A stretch of DNA of 20,495 nt from Paramacrobiotus richtersi (taxonomy: Eukaryota; Tardigrada; Eutardigrada; Parachela; Macrobiotidae): assembly GCA_034698045.1 (NCBI GenBank), contig JAQGAU010001226.1, positions 1 through 20,495 on the forward strand, written 5' to 3'. The position numbers and the translations under genes are program-made. The notes beneath the pieces are model-generated. The model did no database searches. It saw only the letters and a program-made list of their open reading frames with translations, and was not told where the DNA came from. Below, in pieces: positions 1 to 9,823 of the stretch (positions are counted from its first letter, which is position 1; the number at the start of each line of letters is the position of its first letter).

Positions 1-83
1 CGGACGCCCTGGTCAGACTGCTGCGGCTGGTGCAGCGACAGCCGCGGCCGACTTCCGAGGAAGCTGTCAGTGCGGTGGTATGA
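1..83 (+). CDS. 3' end of an upstream gene (partial, product unknown)
   Basis: Reading from base 3 gives 26 codons, beginning DALVRLLRLVQR and ending in TGA at 81-83. The stretch is GC-rich, like the certain exons of this window and unlike the AT-rich spacers. It is followed by a plausible 3' UTR with an AATAAA signal about 210 nt downstream. The peptide is leucine/arginine-rich and could be the end of an amphipathic helix, but it is too short to place in a family. The main alternative is chance coding in a GC-rich stretch. The exon's 5' boundary lies outside the window. Confidence 0.45.
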   Translation, partial: DALVRLLRLVQRQPRPTSEEAVSAVV

Positions 84-141
84 TGGAGCGTGAGCAAGTT
101 AGTGTCTGTGTGTGCTGTGCGTGGAAATGGGTGCGGAGTGT

Positions 142-166
142 GGGTGTGGAGGTGGGAGGGGCTGGG
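142..166 (+). other. G-run cluster, possible G-quadruplex
   Basis: Four runs of three or more G (142-144, 154-156, 158-161, 164-166) have loops of 9, 1 and 2 nt. The cluster lies in the presumed 3' UTR of the upstream gene. Only the sequence pattern is seen; folding is inferred, and the first loop is long. Confidence 0.3.
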
Positions 167-290
167 TGGTTGAACGGCGGTCTGGTCAAGAGGTTGCTTT
201 CGGGGAATTGTGTTTTTTTTAGTAAGAGGTTGGCGGAAACGAAAGGTTGTTAAGTTCTATGGATAAGTCAAGTTGTGGACTTTTTTGGAA

Positions 291-296
291 AATAAA
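291..296 (+). promoter_or_regulatory. poly(A) signal AATAAA of the upstream gene
   Basis: A canonical AATAAA lies 208 nt after the TGA at 81-83 and is followed by AT-rich DNA. It suggests that the upstream transcript ends near 310-325. Confidence 0.4.
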
Positions 297-982
297 GGAT
301 TATAAAAGTGTAGCGACGGATTTCTGTTTCTAAGGATTTGTAGTCGTATGGGATCTTGGTTTATATCGGTAATATCAGAAACTGGGAAATTATTTACCAG
401 TACGGGCATATTGCATGTGCAAGAATGGAAAGTCGTAGTGTAACGGCTCCGATAAAGGCCATCGTGTAACTCCCGGAAAAGTGTATTATCATCACTATTA
501 TGCAAGGAGTACTCACGGACAGCTTTTGTGTTAAACTTGAAAAGCTTTAACAAAAATTATAATTAAAAAAATAAAATCAAATATAAAATAATTATAAAAA
601 AATAAATAATTATAAATATAAATAAATAATTATAAAATTAAAATAAAACATCCGCGTTTTTTTGCAGAAATTACATTAGATCTAAAAAATAATTGTACAA
701 GCTGAAATGTGACTAGAAAATATATCAGAAATAAATAGAAATATTTTTAAAGAATTGCGGGTTTGACTTGCGTCTGGACGGCAAAGCGGCCCATGTATCA
801 AAAAAACTGGCACATTTGCCGTCAAGTCTGTATTTGCGGTACCCGAAATGTCAAGTGGGTCGGTAAATAAAATATTTGCAGTTATAAAATACAGTGAATG
901 AAGGCGCTGGTAAGTACACGGTAGTGGCGGGTAATTATAGCAGATTTCCTTGCGGAAGTGTCGGGCCGAGCGTTTCCGTCCC
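297..982. other. Intergenic spacer, AT-rich
   Basis: No convincing gene is seen here. About 545-650 is A/T-only low-complexity DNA with repeats of an aataattataaa type. A minus-strand copy of the dispersed CTACGA motif is at 431-449, and an imperfect inverted repeat is at 765-828. The 98-codon minus-strand open frame (257-553) has no recognisable domain and contains the repeat motif, so it was not called. Confidence 0.6.
765..828. repeat. Imperfect inverted repeat (hairpin)
   Basis: GACTTG (765-770) and ACGGCAAA (778-785) pair with TTTGCCGT (815-822) and CAAGTC (823-828). This gives a 14-bp stem with a 7-nt one-sided bulge and a 29-nt loop. It lies about 150 bp upstream of the TATA box of the protease gene. 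It may be a regulatory element or the remains of a small foldback element. Confidence 0.5.
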
Positions 983-989
983 TATATAA
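983..989 (+). promoter_or_regulatory. TATA box of the astacin-hemopexin gene
   Basis: TATATAA in a GC-richer setting lies 131 nt upstream of the ATG at 1114. Transcription would be expected to begin about 25-30 nt further on, near 1010-1020. From there the first ATG is the one at 1114, which supports that start. A CCAAT at 1008-1012 would then lie at the start site and is probably chance. Confidence 0.5.
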
Positions 990-1113
990 CCATCCACCGG
1001 CAAATGACCAATCGGCGGCAGTTTATAATTGTTGATTTGTTTGGAATTATTGCGGCTGGCACGTGCGAGATCCACACGAGCAACAGGTGTCTGGCACGGT
1101 CGACTTTTCTATC

Positions 1114-4100
1114 ATGTCTACCGGTGGTTTGTTGTTGTTGTGTTTGTTGCGAACCGTTTTGTTGAGGATTTATTCGGCGTCTGTTATTCCGGTGGATCTG
1201 AATGTGCGGTTTGATGGGGAAAGTACAGGTACAAAATTAATGAAATGTAGTTCTTTTTTCGTTTATTTTATTATTTTAATTTATCTTTTTTTAATTATTA
1301 TCATTTTTATTTATTATTTTTATAAATTTAATTATTGATTTAATTTTGTTTTCGCTTAATTTTTGTTTCACTTAATTTAGTTTTAATTTAATTTTAGTTT
1401 ATTTAATTCTTGAATATAGTTTTGTTTATTTTATATATACCGTATTTAAATTTATGGTTTTTTATGTTGGGTTGTAGCTGTGTTTCCATAGCTGTCAGTT
1501 ATAGAGAAAATCGTAGAGCAGTGGCTTAATAAATACGTCGGGCTTTGAAACGGCTGCAGTAATAGAATAACAAATGACTGCATTTAATTTACTGGGCAGT
1601 TTAATTTTTGCTATTAATGAGAAAACTTATACAAAACATGAAAACCTTTTAGTTTCAGAACTAAATCAAGGGCATGAAATCTCTGTGGAGGAGAGTTTAT
1701 TCGGACCAAATGCCGACGAAATCGGAGGTAGCTAATAAGATTTACCTAAATACACCGAAAAACAAAGCTTCCAGTGGTTTTGTCGTCCGTAGTACATCAC
1801 GAAGGGGATATTGTATTACCCGGTGGATTTGAACGACAGGTGCGAGCAGTCACCAATGCCGACTACCGGAAATGGCTCAACGGAGTCATTCCGTATACCA
1901 TCGATCCTTATTACAGTAAGTTGCGCTTTTCCTTGAATAATTTTTAAATTATTTTTAATTCACATTTTTCCAGTATTTTATTATAAAAACTAGCATTTTC
2001 AGTATTTTTCTGTTATCTTATTATTACTGCATCATTATTTAGGTTATATTTTTAATATGGTATTATTGTTCATATTTTGCTTAATTTGATTTTTGTGATA
2101 TTTACTTTTAAAAAAAATATTTTTACTAGGTATCTGTCATTGTATAATTTTTTTTAATGTTCCATTTTCTTATTTTGCATTAATTTTACTACCAGACTGC
2201 ACAAAAATATGTCTAATTAAAAAACGATTTAAGATATAAGTAACAATTAAAAGGGTGTTAATTACGTTATGCGGGGCGCTAATCATTCGATTTGTTTGAT
2301 TTAGATTTCGAGCAGAAGCAAATAATCTACAGCGCAATGGACGAAATTCGCGTAAGAAATTGATATAATAAAGAAAAAATGTTCTCCTACTGTTCACTGC
2401 GTCCTTATGTGAAATGCAAATGATTTGCAGAAGAAGACATGTATAAATTTCGTGGAGAGGACCTCGGAAGCGGACTATGTGCGCATTATGCCGGGTGAAG
2501 GGTAAGTGATGCGCTGATGGCCGGAAGTGGCACATCCATTCACTTTTACACACGTTTACACAGTAGTACGCTAGACAGACACTACGCAGCGGTCATGGCC
2601 GGTTTTTGGCCTAGTTTACCCACACTGACGAATCTGGGTCGCTGGTCGACTTTCTTTTCCCTTTTTTGGAGTTTTCTCTAATCGGTTTTTTCTCCTATTT
2701 GATTTTATCGTTTTCGCGAAGTCACATGTTCAGTAAAATAAATATAAATTATTGAAAATTGTTTATTACTGTATATTAATAAATAAATGAACAAATCAGT
2801 AAATAAATACAATTACTAAAAATTATTTATTTTAATAATAAATAAATCAGTAAATAATTATTTACATGTCTATTTTTTTGTTTCATTTTTGGAAACAGGT
2901 TGTTTTCGGTTTTTTATTTTCTTTGTAAGATAACCGAAAAGAGATATTAGCAAACAAATGGTCAGTGTGCAATTATTTTAATAGCTGAGTATCATGATTT
3001 TTTCCTTCGTGGGTAAAGAATCATTGTATCTGGTTTTTGATTTGGTTGTTTCTGTTTGCCTGATGGAAAAGATATAATTTGTAGTTAAATGAAGTTTATT
3101 TTCTCAATGCATAGACTTGTTTTCAAGGGAAGCCGTCTAACTATCACAGTTAAATCGTAGTGGAATGGCTCATTCTAAGTGGTAGTCGTTCTCACTTTGA
3201 AGTTTGAGCGTATACAAACACACTTGCTAGCAGGACTTTTTTTGGCATGATTAAATTATTCTATATGACAGGAACACGTCTCAGTTATCGGAAAAATATT
3301 CCACGTGATGGTGAAAAAATGTGCAACCTCAAGGCTTTTTTTGCTGTTTAAAACGCGCAAATGTTTGGAGTACTGTTTTTGTGTGGCCTCATGTGCCACT
3401 GCACTACGATTTTCACTGTTATGGCATTTCCAGCTGATTTAACCAGTGATTAGTTCTGGTTGATTGCATTGTCTTAATACTGATTGTCTTAGTACTGATT
3501 AATACTGATTGTTTCTTAATACTGATTAATATGATAATTATAGTTATCATATTTATGTTTATAAATTATTTATTATATTTATAAATATTTATTATATTTA
3601 TAAATATTTATTATATTTATAAATTATTTGTTATATTTATAAATTATTTGTAATATTGAAAAAATATGTATTATATTTATAAATTATTTATAAAACTATA
3701 TATAATATTGTAAATTACTGATTAACCGGACAAATGATATACAGTGAATGTAATTTGTAGTTGTTCGTCGTACGTTGGTCGACGCGGCGGTCAGCAAGTC
3801 GTCACTCTGGACGCGTGGCGTTGTCTGACGGAAGTGGGCGTAGTCGCCCATGAACTGCTGCACGTATTGGGCTTTTATCACGAGCACACCCGACTGGATC
3901 GCGATGCATTTATTCAGATTTTATGGAGCAACATGGAGCCGGGTATGGATGTGAATATGGTCAATAAATGTTCTGTAAATAATTCTTTTCCTTATTGGAT
4001 GGATTTAGGCCGCGAAGTCAACTTCCATAAACGGGCTGTTGGCAGTATTGATGATCTCGGGAAGCAGTATGATTATAACTCCGTCATGCACTATTCCGCG

Positions 4101-7035
4101 TATGCCTTTGTAAGTTCTAACAGTTATTGATTTATTTAATAGGTACCATTTTCTTTTTGAATGAATTAACTTAAAAACTGAATAAACAGAATATAAACAG
4201 AATAAACAGAATATAATATACAAATTAATACACAAAATGAATTTTTGTAATTTATTAAAATTAAAACTGCCTGTTTCTATTGTACTAAAAATTATTTCTA
4301 AGAAATTTTTAAGAAAAATATTGTTGGTTTATTGATTGGAAATTTGTACGTTAATGATGAGTGCATTTTACACCAGTGCAGACTTTGCGCCAGTACGCAA
4401 TACTTGAGTCGCGTCTAAGCGGCATTCGACTACGATTCACCGGTACATTTCATAAGCATGCAGTGATATCTTGAAAGAATACTGAATGTTTTATACTTGA
4501 CGTTTTGCTTACGAAATGTCGAAATTACCTTAAAATAATGACTTCAAGTTGACGTACGAGAACCAAATTCCGAGATCAACTACAAAAACTATCGAGAAAA
4601 ATATCACTCTAAAAAAATTAAAATTCAAAAAATTATTTACATCGAAAATTAAATAACCAGTAAAATACAAGAAAAAAAGGAAAACTAACCTATCAAAACT
4701 AATTATTTTTAACTTTAAATTTAAATTTTACATTTAAATCAAAACCGATTATATTTAAATATCCACGATCTGGCTAATGGGGTTTTTTATCGATTTGTTC
4801 CAGTCACGTGACGAACGCCGTCCCACTCTGACACCGACCCAGTCCACCATCAACCTGAAAGCCCTCGGGCAGCGCCGTGAACTCAGTTCGATCGACGCGG
4901 AGAAGATCAACGCATACTACGGTTGCGGCAGTCTCTACACCGGGCCCAAACGTGTCCACCCCGTCAAATACTTGAACGTCGTCCGCAGCCAGACGGACGC
5001 GCCGGCGATCCGCCAGCGCACCCTCCCGGCGCCCACGACCACCACCGAACCCGCGCCGCCCCTCCAGGTGGTCACCCGGCCGTCTAACAGCGGAGTGCGG
5101 TTGAAGATGGCGCGACCGGCGGATCTGCTGAATCCCTGTGATGAGATGTTCGATACCAAGGCGGTCATGACCACCAATGACGGACACGTGTATATCTTCA
5201 GCTGTAAGTGTATTACGATAGTTTCTTAAGGACTAAAGCTGATGAAGATTTGGCATTTACCAAAGTATCAGTAGATTCAGTACAATGTAATAGTACATGG
5301 AAACGCTATTTAGAAAAAGGTGAGATGAATAAATCAATAACAAAAAATTTGTGTAAACAATATAGTAATCTTAAACAAAAAAAGGAACTCGAAAATGTCG
5401 AAATGAAGCAGATTATAAGACAATGGAGCGCGAAACTTCTTTCATCCCAATGGAACTACGCCACTGTTCTACGATTAACAGCAGCACAGAGAATTTCACA
5501 CTGTGCTTGATTTCATACGAATATTGAGTACTTTTGAATCATCTCTTTTTTTGACATTGGCTGCACTTGTTAAAGTATCGATAAGGCATAACCTTTATAA
5601 TTACGCATTACAATCCATAAAACTGATTGATAAAAATGATTTGTATCATGTCTAGCTGAGCATTTCTGGGTGATTGATCCGCACCGGTACATCTCCAAAG
5701 TGCTCTCCATTCAGCAGTATTATCCCAATTTGCCCGCGGACATTGATGCCGCATTCACGTGGATTAACGGCCATACGTACTTCTTCAAAGTAAGTCGGGT
5801 TGAGAAAAATAGCTAAACAAGAAGTTTTTTAATTTTGGTTCGATTATTTTTCTGGTTGTGCTGATTTTATACAACGATTCAACTGCAATTAGCCACTGCA
5901 CTACGACTTCCTCGGCAGTGTGAAGTCGCATCAGTTATCTCCATAAATTCATTTTAAATTCACTGAAATTCACTTTCATTTTCAAAATACGTTTTACATT
6001 AATGTGCATTATGTGAAAATTATCGTAATTGGAAAACCAATAGTATCAGATTTTGGTAACGGTTGATTTCACTGTTTCGGCCAAGCGTTGTAAGCGAATA
6101 ACGGCAAAATCTGCCGATATACTCAGCTCATTAATGAAACATTTAGGGTGCACAATACTGGAAGTACAAGGGCTTTGAGCCGTTGGAAGGCTATCCGCAG
6201 AACATTGCCGCCGGCTTCCCGGGTCTCCCGGACACCGGGCGGCTGGACGCGGCCTTCGTGTGGAGCGAGGGACGGATCGTCTTCATCAAAGGTCAGCGTC
6301 ACCGGCACATTGATTTTAATGGGAGAGTAATGCTTCATCATGTGCTGGTTGTCCTGTAGATGAAGAGTACTGGGTGCTGCATCCGCTGTCCGATTTCAAT
6401 CAAGTCCGGGGGCCGTTAGCGTTGCAGCGGGAGCTGGGATTCCCGGGACGGATCCAGGCGGCGCTCGAGTGGCCGGCAGTGACCGGGGGGGATGGGGAGG
6501 TGTTTTTGTTGGCGGAGGGGTTGGTGTATCCGCTGGAGAAGACGGTCTTTAAGGTAACCAGACGGCTTATTATTTTTTATGGTTTATTTAGTTTTACTTC
6601 TTTCCTGAGGGTCAAAGATATTTTTTTTATTTACATTTATTTTTTTAACGTTCAATACGATTTATACTTGATTTTTGTATTTTTTATTAATTATTCTTTG
6701 AGGTCTAATACGAAGTATTTTTTTCGTGCGAAGTAAAAGAGCAAACGCCTTGCTTCTCCTTATAACTACAATTTTTCTCCAGATTTTTGGTTCTGTAGTT
6801 TAATTCGGTACAACGAAACGTCATTTGTCGTGGTTCAAATGAACGATTCAGTTTCTTTAGTTATTTCGGGGAAATTCTTTGATATGTAAAATATCGTAAA
6901 GTATCCTTGTTTATGTCTTTTTATGTGTAGATTTCGTCCGACAAACGTCCACGCCGCTTGATGGACTGGCTGCGATGTGATCTGTACGACCGAACAGCGG
7001 CCATTCAGTACAGTGATGCCAACGAATTTTGGTGA
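1114..7035 (+). CDS. Secreted astacin metalloprotease with C-terminal hemopexin domain (12 exons, intact)
   Basis: Exons: 1114-1228, 1659-1727, 1793-1915, 2305-2351, 2431-2501, 3761-3942, 4009-4109, 4804-5203, 5656-5789, 6147-6291, 6360-6553, 6931-7035. All introns are GT..AG and phases join to 561 codons plus TGA. Residues 1-22 are a signal peptide. The prodomain has HEGD (64-67) where astacins have FxGD, and RQVR (76-79) precedes the mature Ala80. That Ala lies 16 residues before the Tyr of VIPY, as in crayfish astacin. The catalytic domain has HELLHVLGFYHE (zinc His172, 176, 182; Glu173), DRD (188-190), Met-turn SVMHY (227-231), and Cys122, 143, 163, 277 for the two family disulfides. A Pro/Thr linker (279-345) leads to four hemopexin blades, closed by Cys348 and Cys543. 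Family knowledge: astacins cleave extracellular proteins, and MMP hemopexin domains bind substrates or inhibitors. An acceptor at 1775 instead of 1793 would add six residues. Confidence 0.93.
3471..3530 (+). repeat. Short tandem repeat in intron 5 (CTTAATACTGATT-type)
   Basis: Four irregular copies of a TAATACTGATTG-like unit occur in a row (one has AGTACTGATT). They lie just upstream of a longer A/T minisatellite in the same intron. Confidence 0.6.
3551..3700 (+). repeat. A/T minisatellite, unit about 19-20 nt
   Basis: The unit TTATTATATTTATAAATA repeats about six times with small length changes, then decays toward 3700. It ends about 60 nt before the acceptor of the zinc-site exon and explains much of the length of this 1.26-kb intron (2502-3760). 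Confidence 0.75.
3943..4008 (+). other. 66-nt in-frame intron without stop codon inside the catalytic domain
   Basis: GT (3943) to AG (4008), 66 nt, AT-rich, a multiple of three and open in the coding frame, so a simple ORF reading runs through it and adds 22 residues including an extra Cys. Removing it joins NMEPG directly to REVNFHK. That restores the normal astacin spacing between the zinc helix and YDYNSVMHY. Introns 2, 9 and 4 (65, 68, 79 nt) are of similar size. Confidence 0.85.
4178..4216 (+). repeat. Tandem repeat GAATAAACAGAATATAAACA in intron 6
   Basis: About two copies of a 20-nt unit made of AATAAACAGAATATAA blocks lie near the 5' end of intron 6 (4110-4803). Confidence 0.6.
5892..5920 (+). 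repeat. Dispersed GCCACTG..CTACGA hairpin motif, type example (intron 8)
   Basis: CACTGC (5894-5899) and GCAGTG (5915-5920) are exact reverse complements enclosing a 15-nt loop that holds CTACGA. Matching sites I could align: plus strand 3395, 4422, 5460, 7861, 8409, 9394, 9794, 11273, 12051, 12686 (weak), 13436 (cut), 14812, 15159, 17437, 17759, 18190; minus strand 431-449, 1507-1526, 3152-3171, 7559-7577, 14953-14970 (weak), 19684-19704. All are in introns or spacers. Some are paralogous through the gene duplication, but the intact gene and its flanks alone have about nine separate sites. Confidence 0.8.
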
Positions 7036-8017
7036 TTTTTCTCTTCCGGGGATTGTTTTGATACATTGTTTTTTATGTTGTTGTTTGACGTTGTGTAATT
7101 TATGCGGGCTGCATCAAACTCCCAGTGATCTCCAAAGTATTTCATAGTTCATTTGTTATGTTCGAATTTTACTGCGAAATTATTGGATATTTTTGTACAT
7201 GTATTTTTGGACGAGTTTTGTTGGTTTTAACTGGTTTTTATTTGTTTTTTTCACGAAATTGTAACACTGTGATTTGATGGAAATTAAAGCACCATGAAAT
7301 ATCAACATTGTGTCCACGAAACCACGTATACGTACTCATATACTGAATTTTAATTGCTGACACTACTTATTGTTCAACAGCTTTTGATGAAGGCTGACAT
7401 TAGTAAAAAGCAGGCTTGTTTGTGTGCTTGTTTTGTGTTTGTTCGTCTGCTGAAAGTATAGATAAATTTATGATACCATAATATGATCTACACAATGGGG
7501 AATAGTTGAAGCTATCTCAAGAATCATTACAGTAATAAACCAAGTTTGCAATAGCAGTAATCGTAGAGGAAGGGCTCATGTAGATACCCAGGCGAGAAGT
7601 AATTCCTTGACTTACATTTGAGCATTGACGAACTGAGTAACGCGATTCCTGCAATTTGCTGCAAAAATCAGTATTTTTCTGTGATTTTGTTACTCTGTGC
7701 ATTAGATCTTTTTTTAGCGGCAAAACATTAATTTCAGGTGTTTGTGTGAAAAAAGTACATCCCTGCGAAAAATTTAAGCATTCTGCGTTGTGTCACAACT
7801 TGTGTGAGACGCGCGAGTGATTCAGTCGCTTGAAACCGCTTGAAACTCACCGGTAATGGGCCGCTACACTTCGGTTTTCGATGTTTCGATTGTAGCAACT
7901 GACTCACTGTTGAGTTAACGGGCATTTCATTATTCAGTAAAAGTATAGGATCATATATTAGTGGATAAACTACTTAACTAGGAACTACACAAAACAATAA
8001 AATGAACGTATCTGCAG
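7036..8017 (+). other. 3' UTR and duplicated 3' flank of the intact gene
   Basis: The first about 900 bp align with the flanks at 10772-11400 and 19261-19980. Shared landmarks are a block of the type CATCAAACTCCCAGTGATC near 7112, a TTTGCTGCAAAAATCAGT block near 7657, and GGTGTTTGTGTGAAAAAA near 7737. Similarity fades after about 7960. No gene is seen. Two dispersed-motif copies lie here (7559-7577 minus, 7861-7896 plus). Confidence 0.75.
7283..7288 (+). promoter_or_regulatory. Candidate poly(A) signal ATTAAA of the intact gene
   Basis: The common variant hexamer ATTAAA lies 248 nt after the stop. It is conserved at the matching place in the last copy (19475-19480) but mutated in the middle copy (GACGAAAGC), in line with decay there. 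Confidence 0.45.
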
Positions 8018-9393
8018 TTGTTCGTCGTACGTCGGTCGACGCGGCGGTCAGCAAGTCGTCACCCTGGACGCGTGGCGTTGTCTGACGGAAGTGGGTGTCG
8101 TCGCCCATGAACTGCTGCACGTCTTAGGCTTTTATCACGAGTTCACCCGGCTGAATCGTAATGCACTAGTACTTATTCAGATTTTATGGACCAACATGCA
8201 ACCGGGTATGCATGTGATTCTCATCAAAAACAATTCACATCAAATGAGCGACAAACAATATTGAAATACTTCTCGAAGTACATTTATTTCTGGTGGAGAT
8301 TACGTCTGTCGACTTTTCAAAAAACAATGTTCGTTTATCACTTGTCAACTTGGCAAATTGTATTCGATTAACACTCTACAGCGACGAGATGAAAGCCGAT
8401 TATTAAGTGCCACTCCACTACGATTTAGACATGGCATTATACAGTTTATGAGCATATCGAGTGGATTGCTAAATATTTATACTGTATTGCTTTGGTGGCG
8501 CAATCTCCCTGGATAATAAATAAATAATTTCAGTGTCAGTTAAAACTGTCACCGAAGGTCCTATGCTCTTGAAAGCTATACTACACAATGAAACTAAAAA
8601 AGAATTAAAACTTAGGTACAGGATATTCGGGAATTAAATGTAAATGAAAAAGTAATTAAAACATTTTATAAATATTGTTATTATAAAGCAATTCCGCACT
8701 CCGGCTGACTGGGGTTTTTGGCGAATTGTTCCAGTCGCGGGACGAGCGCCGTCCCACCCTGACCCCGACCCAGTCAACCATCAACCTACAAGCCCTCGGG
8801 CAGCGCCGGGAGCTCAGTTCCATCGACGCGGAGAAGATCAACGCGCACTACGGTTGCGGCAGTCTCTACACCGCACCCAAACGTGTCCACCCCGTCAAAT
8901 ACCTCAATGTCGTCCGCAGTCAGACGGACGTGCCCGTGATCCGTCAGCGCACTATCCCGGCGCCCACGACCACCACCGAGCCCGCACCGCCCCTCCAGGT
9001 GGTCACCCGGCCGTCGAATGCCGGAGTGCGGCTGAAGATGGCGCTGCCGGCGGATCTGCCGAATCCCTGTGGTCATGACGACCAATGATGGGCACGTGTA
9101 TATCTTCAGCTGTAAGTTGGTAACGAATAATTTTTATGTGGAAAACTAATCTCTTTTTTTCTTTTAGTAGTAAAGCGTGCGATGTATACAGATTTTGTGG
9201 AAGTAACTAATTTTAAATAAAAAAATTTTTTTCTTGACAAACCGTAATCTTCAGTCTAACCATGAAATAACTCGGTAAAAGTCGAAATACAAAACGTTTT
9301 ATGATGACCGACAGCGAAATGGCTGTTCCTGTTGAATATTTCCGTTTATTTATAACAGCGACATTCCAACTATATTTCTCCCATTGTGCCACT

Positions 9394-9420
9394 GCCACTG
9401 TGCTACGATTAATCGCAGTG
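9394..9420 (+). repeat. Dispersed hairpin motif, GATTAA loop form (second copy, intron 7)
   Basis: CACTG (9396-9400) pairs with CAGTG (9416-9420) around a loop containing CTACGATTAA. It is preceded by an extra GCCACT, a local duplication. Confidence 0.7.
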
Positions 9421-9793
9421 ATAAATCCATACTGTGAAGTGCATTTGCTGCAAGTGCGGATTGACTGTATACCTAAGAATTATCTGTATTTGAATTTTTT
9501 ACAGATAAAGTATGTAGTGATGTTCTCCGTAGTTTCAATCGGCTGCACCATAAAAGTAACTGATAGGAGTGTTTTCGTGTCATTTACAGCTGAACATTTT
9601 TGGGTGATTGATCCGCACCGGTACATCTCCAAAGTGCTGTCTATTCAGCAATATTATCCTAATTTGCGCGCTGATATCGATGCCGCGTTCACGTGGATTA
9701 ACGGTCATACGTATTTCTTCAAAGTAAGTCGGGTTTCGAAAAAAAGCAAAAGGTGTTTTCTACATAATATATTATAGCAGCACACTGTACATA

Positions 9794-9823
9794 GCCACTG
9801 CACTACGACTTCCAGCGGCAGTG
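9794..9823 (+). repeat. Dispersed hairpin motif in intron 8 of the second copy
   Basis: CACTGC (9796-9801) pairs with GCAGTG (9818-9823). The loop is one nucleotide longer than at 5892-5920 while the stem is unchanged. Confidence 0.7.

Noticed and set aside
257-553. 98-codon minus-strand open frame
   Set aside because: It lies in the spacer, includes a dispersed-motif copy, and has no domain or splice context.
1063-1113. A longer N-terminus for the protease starting at 1063
   Set aside because: The codon there is GTG, not ATG; the first ATG after the predicted start site is 1114, and it begins directly with a signal peptide.
2170-2553. 127-codon minus-strand open frame
   Set aside because: It overlaps exons 4 and 5 of the protease and their introns on the other strand; no recognisable protein.
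3395-3413. Resemblance of GCCACTGCACT to primate Alu elements
   Set aside because: Only 11 bases match, and the following CTACGATT and flanks are unlike Alu; the genome is not primate-like.
4804-5187. Minus-strand frames opposite the linker exon (also at 8786-9085 and 16952-17185)
   Set aside because: They are shadows of GC-rich coding sequence, with Arg/Gly-rich products; the plus-strand domain evidence decides.
5208-5510. 100-codon plus-strand frame after exon 7
   Set aside because: It is AT-rich intron 7 sequence; the donor at 5204 and the hemopexin continuity to exon 8 explain the region.
6832-6840. GGTTCAAAT as a tRNA B box (also near 19058)
   Set aside because: No A box, acceptor stem or cloverleaf can be built around either; both lie at the same place in intron 10 of paralogous copies.
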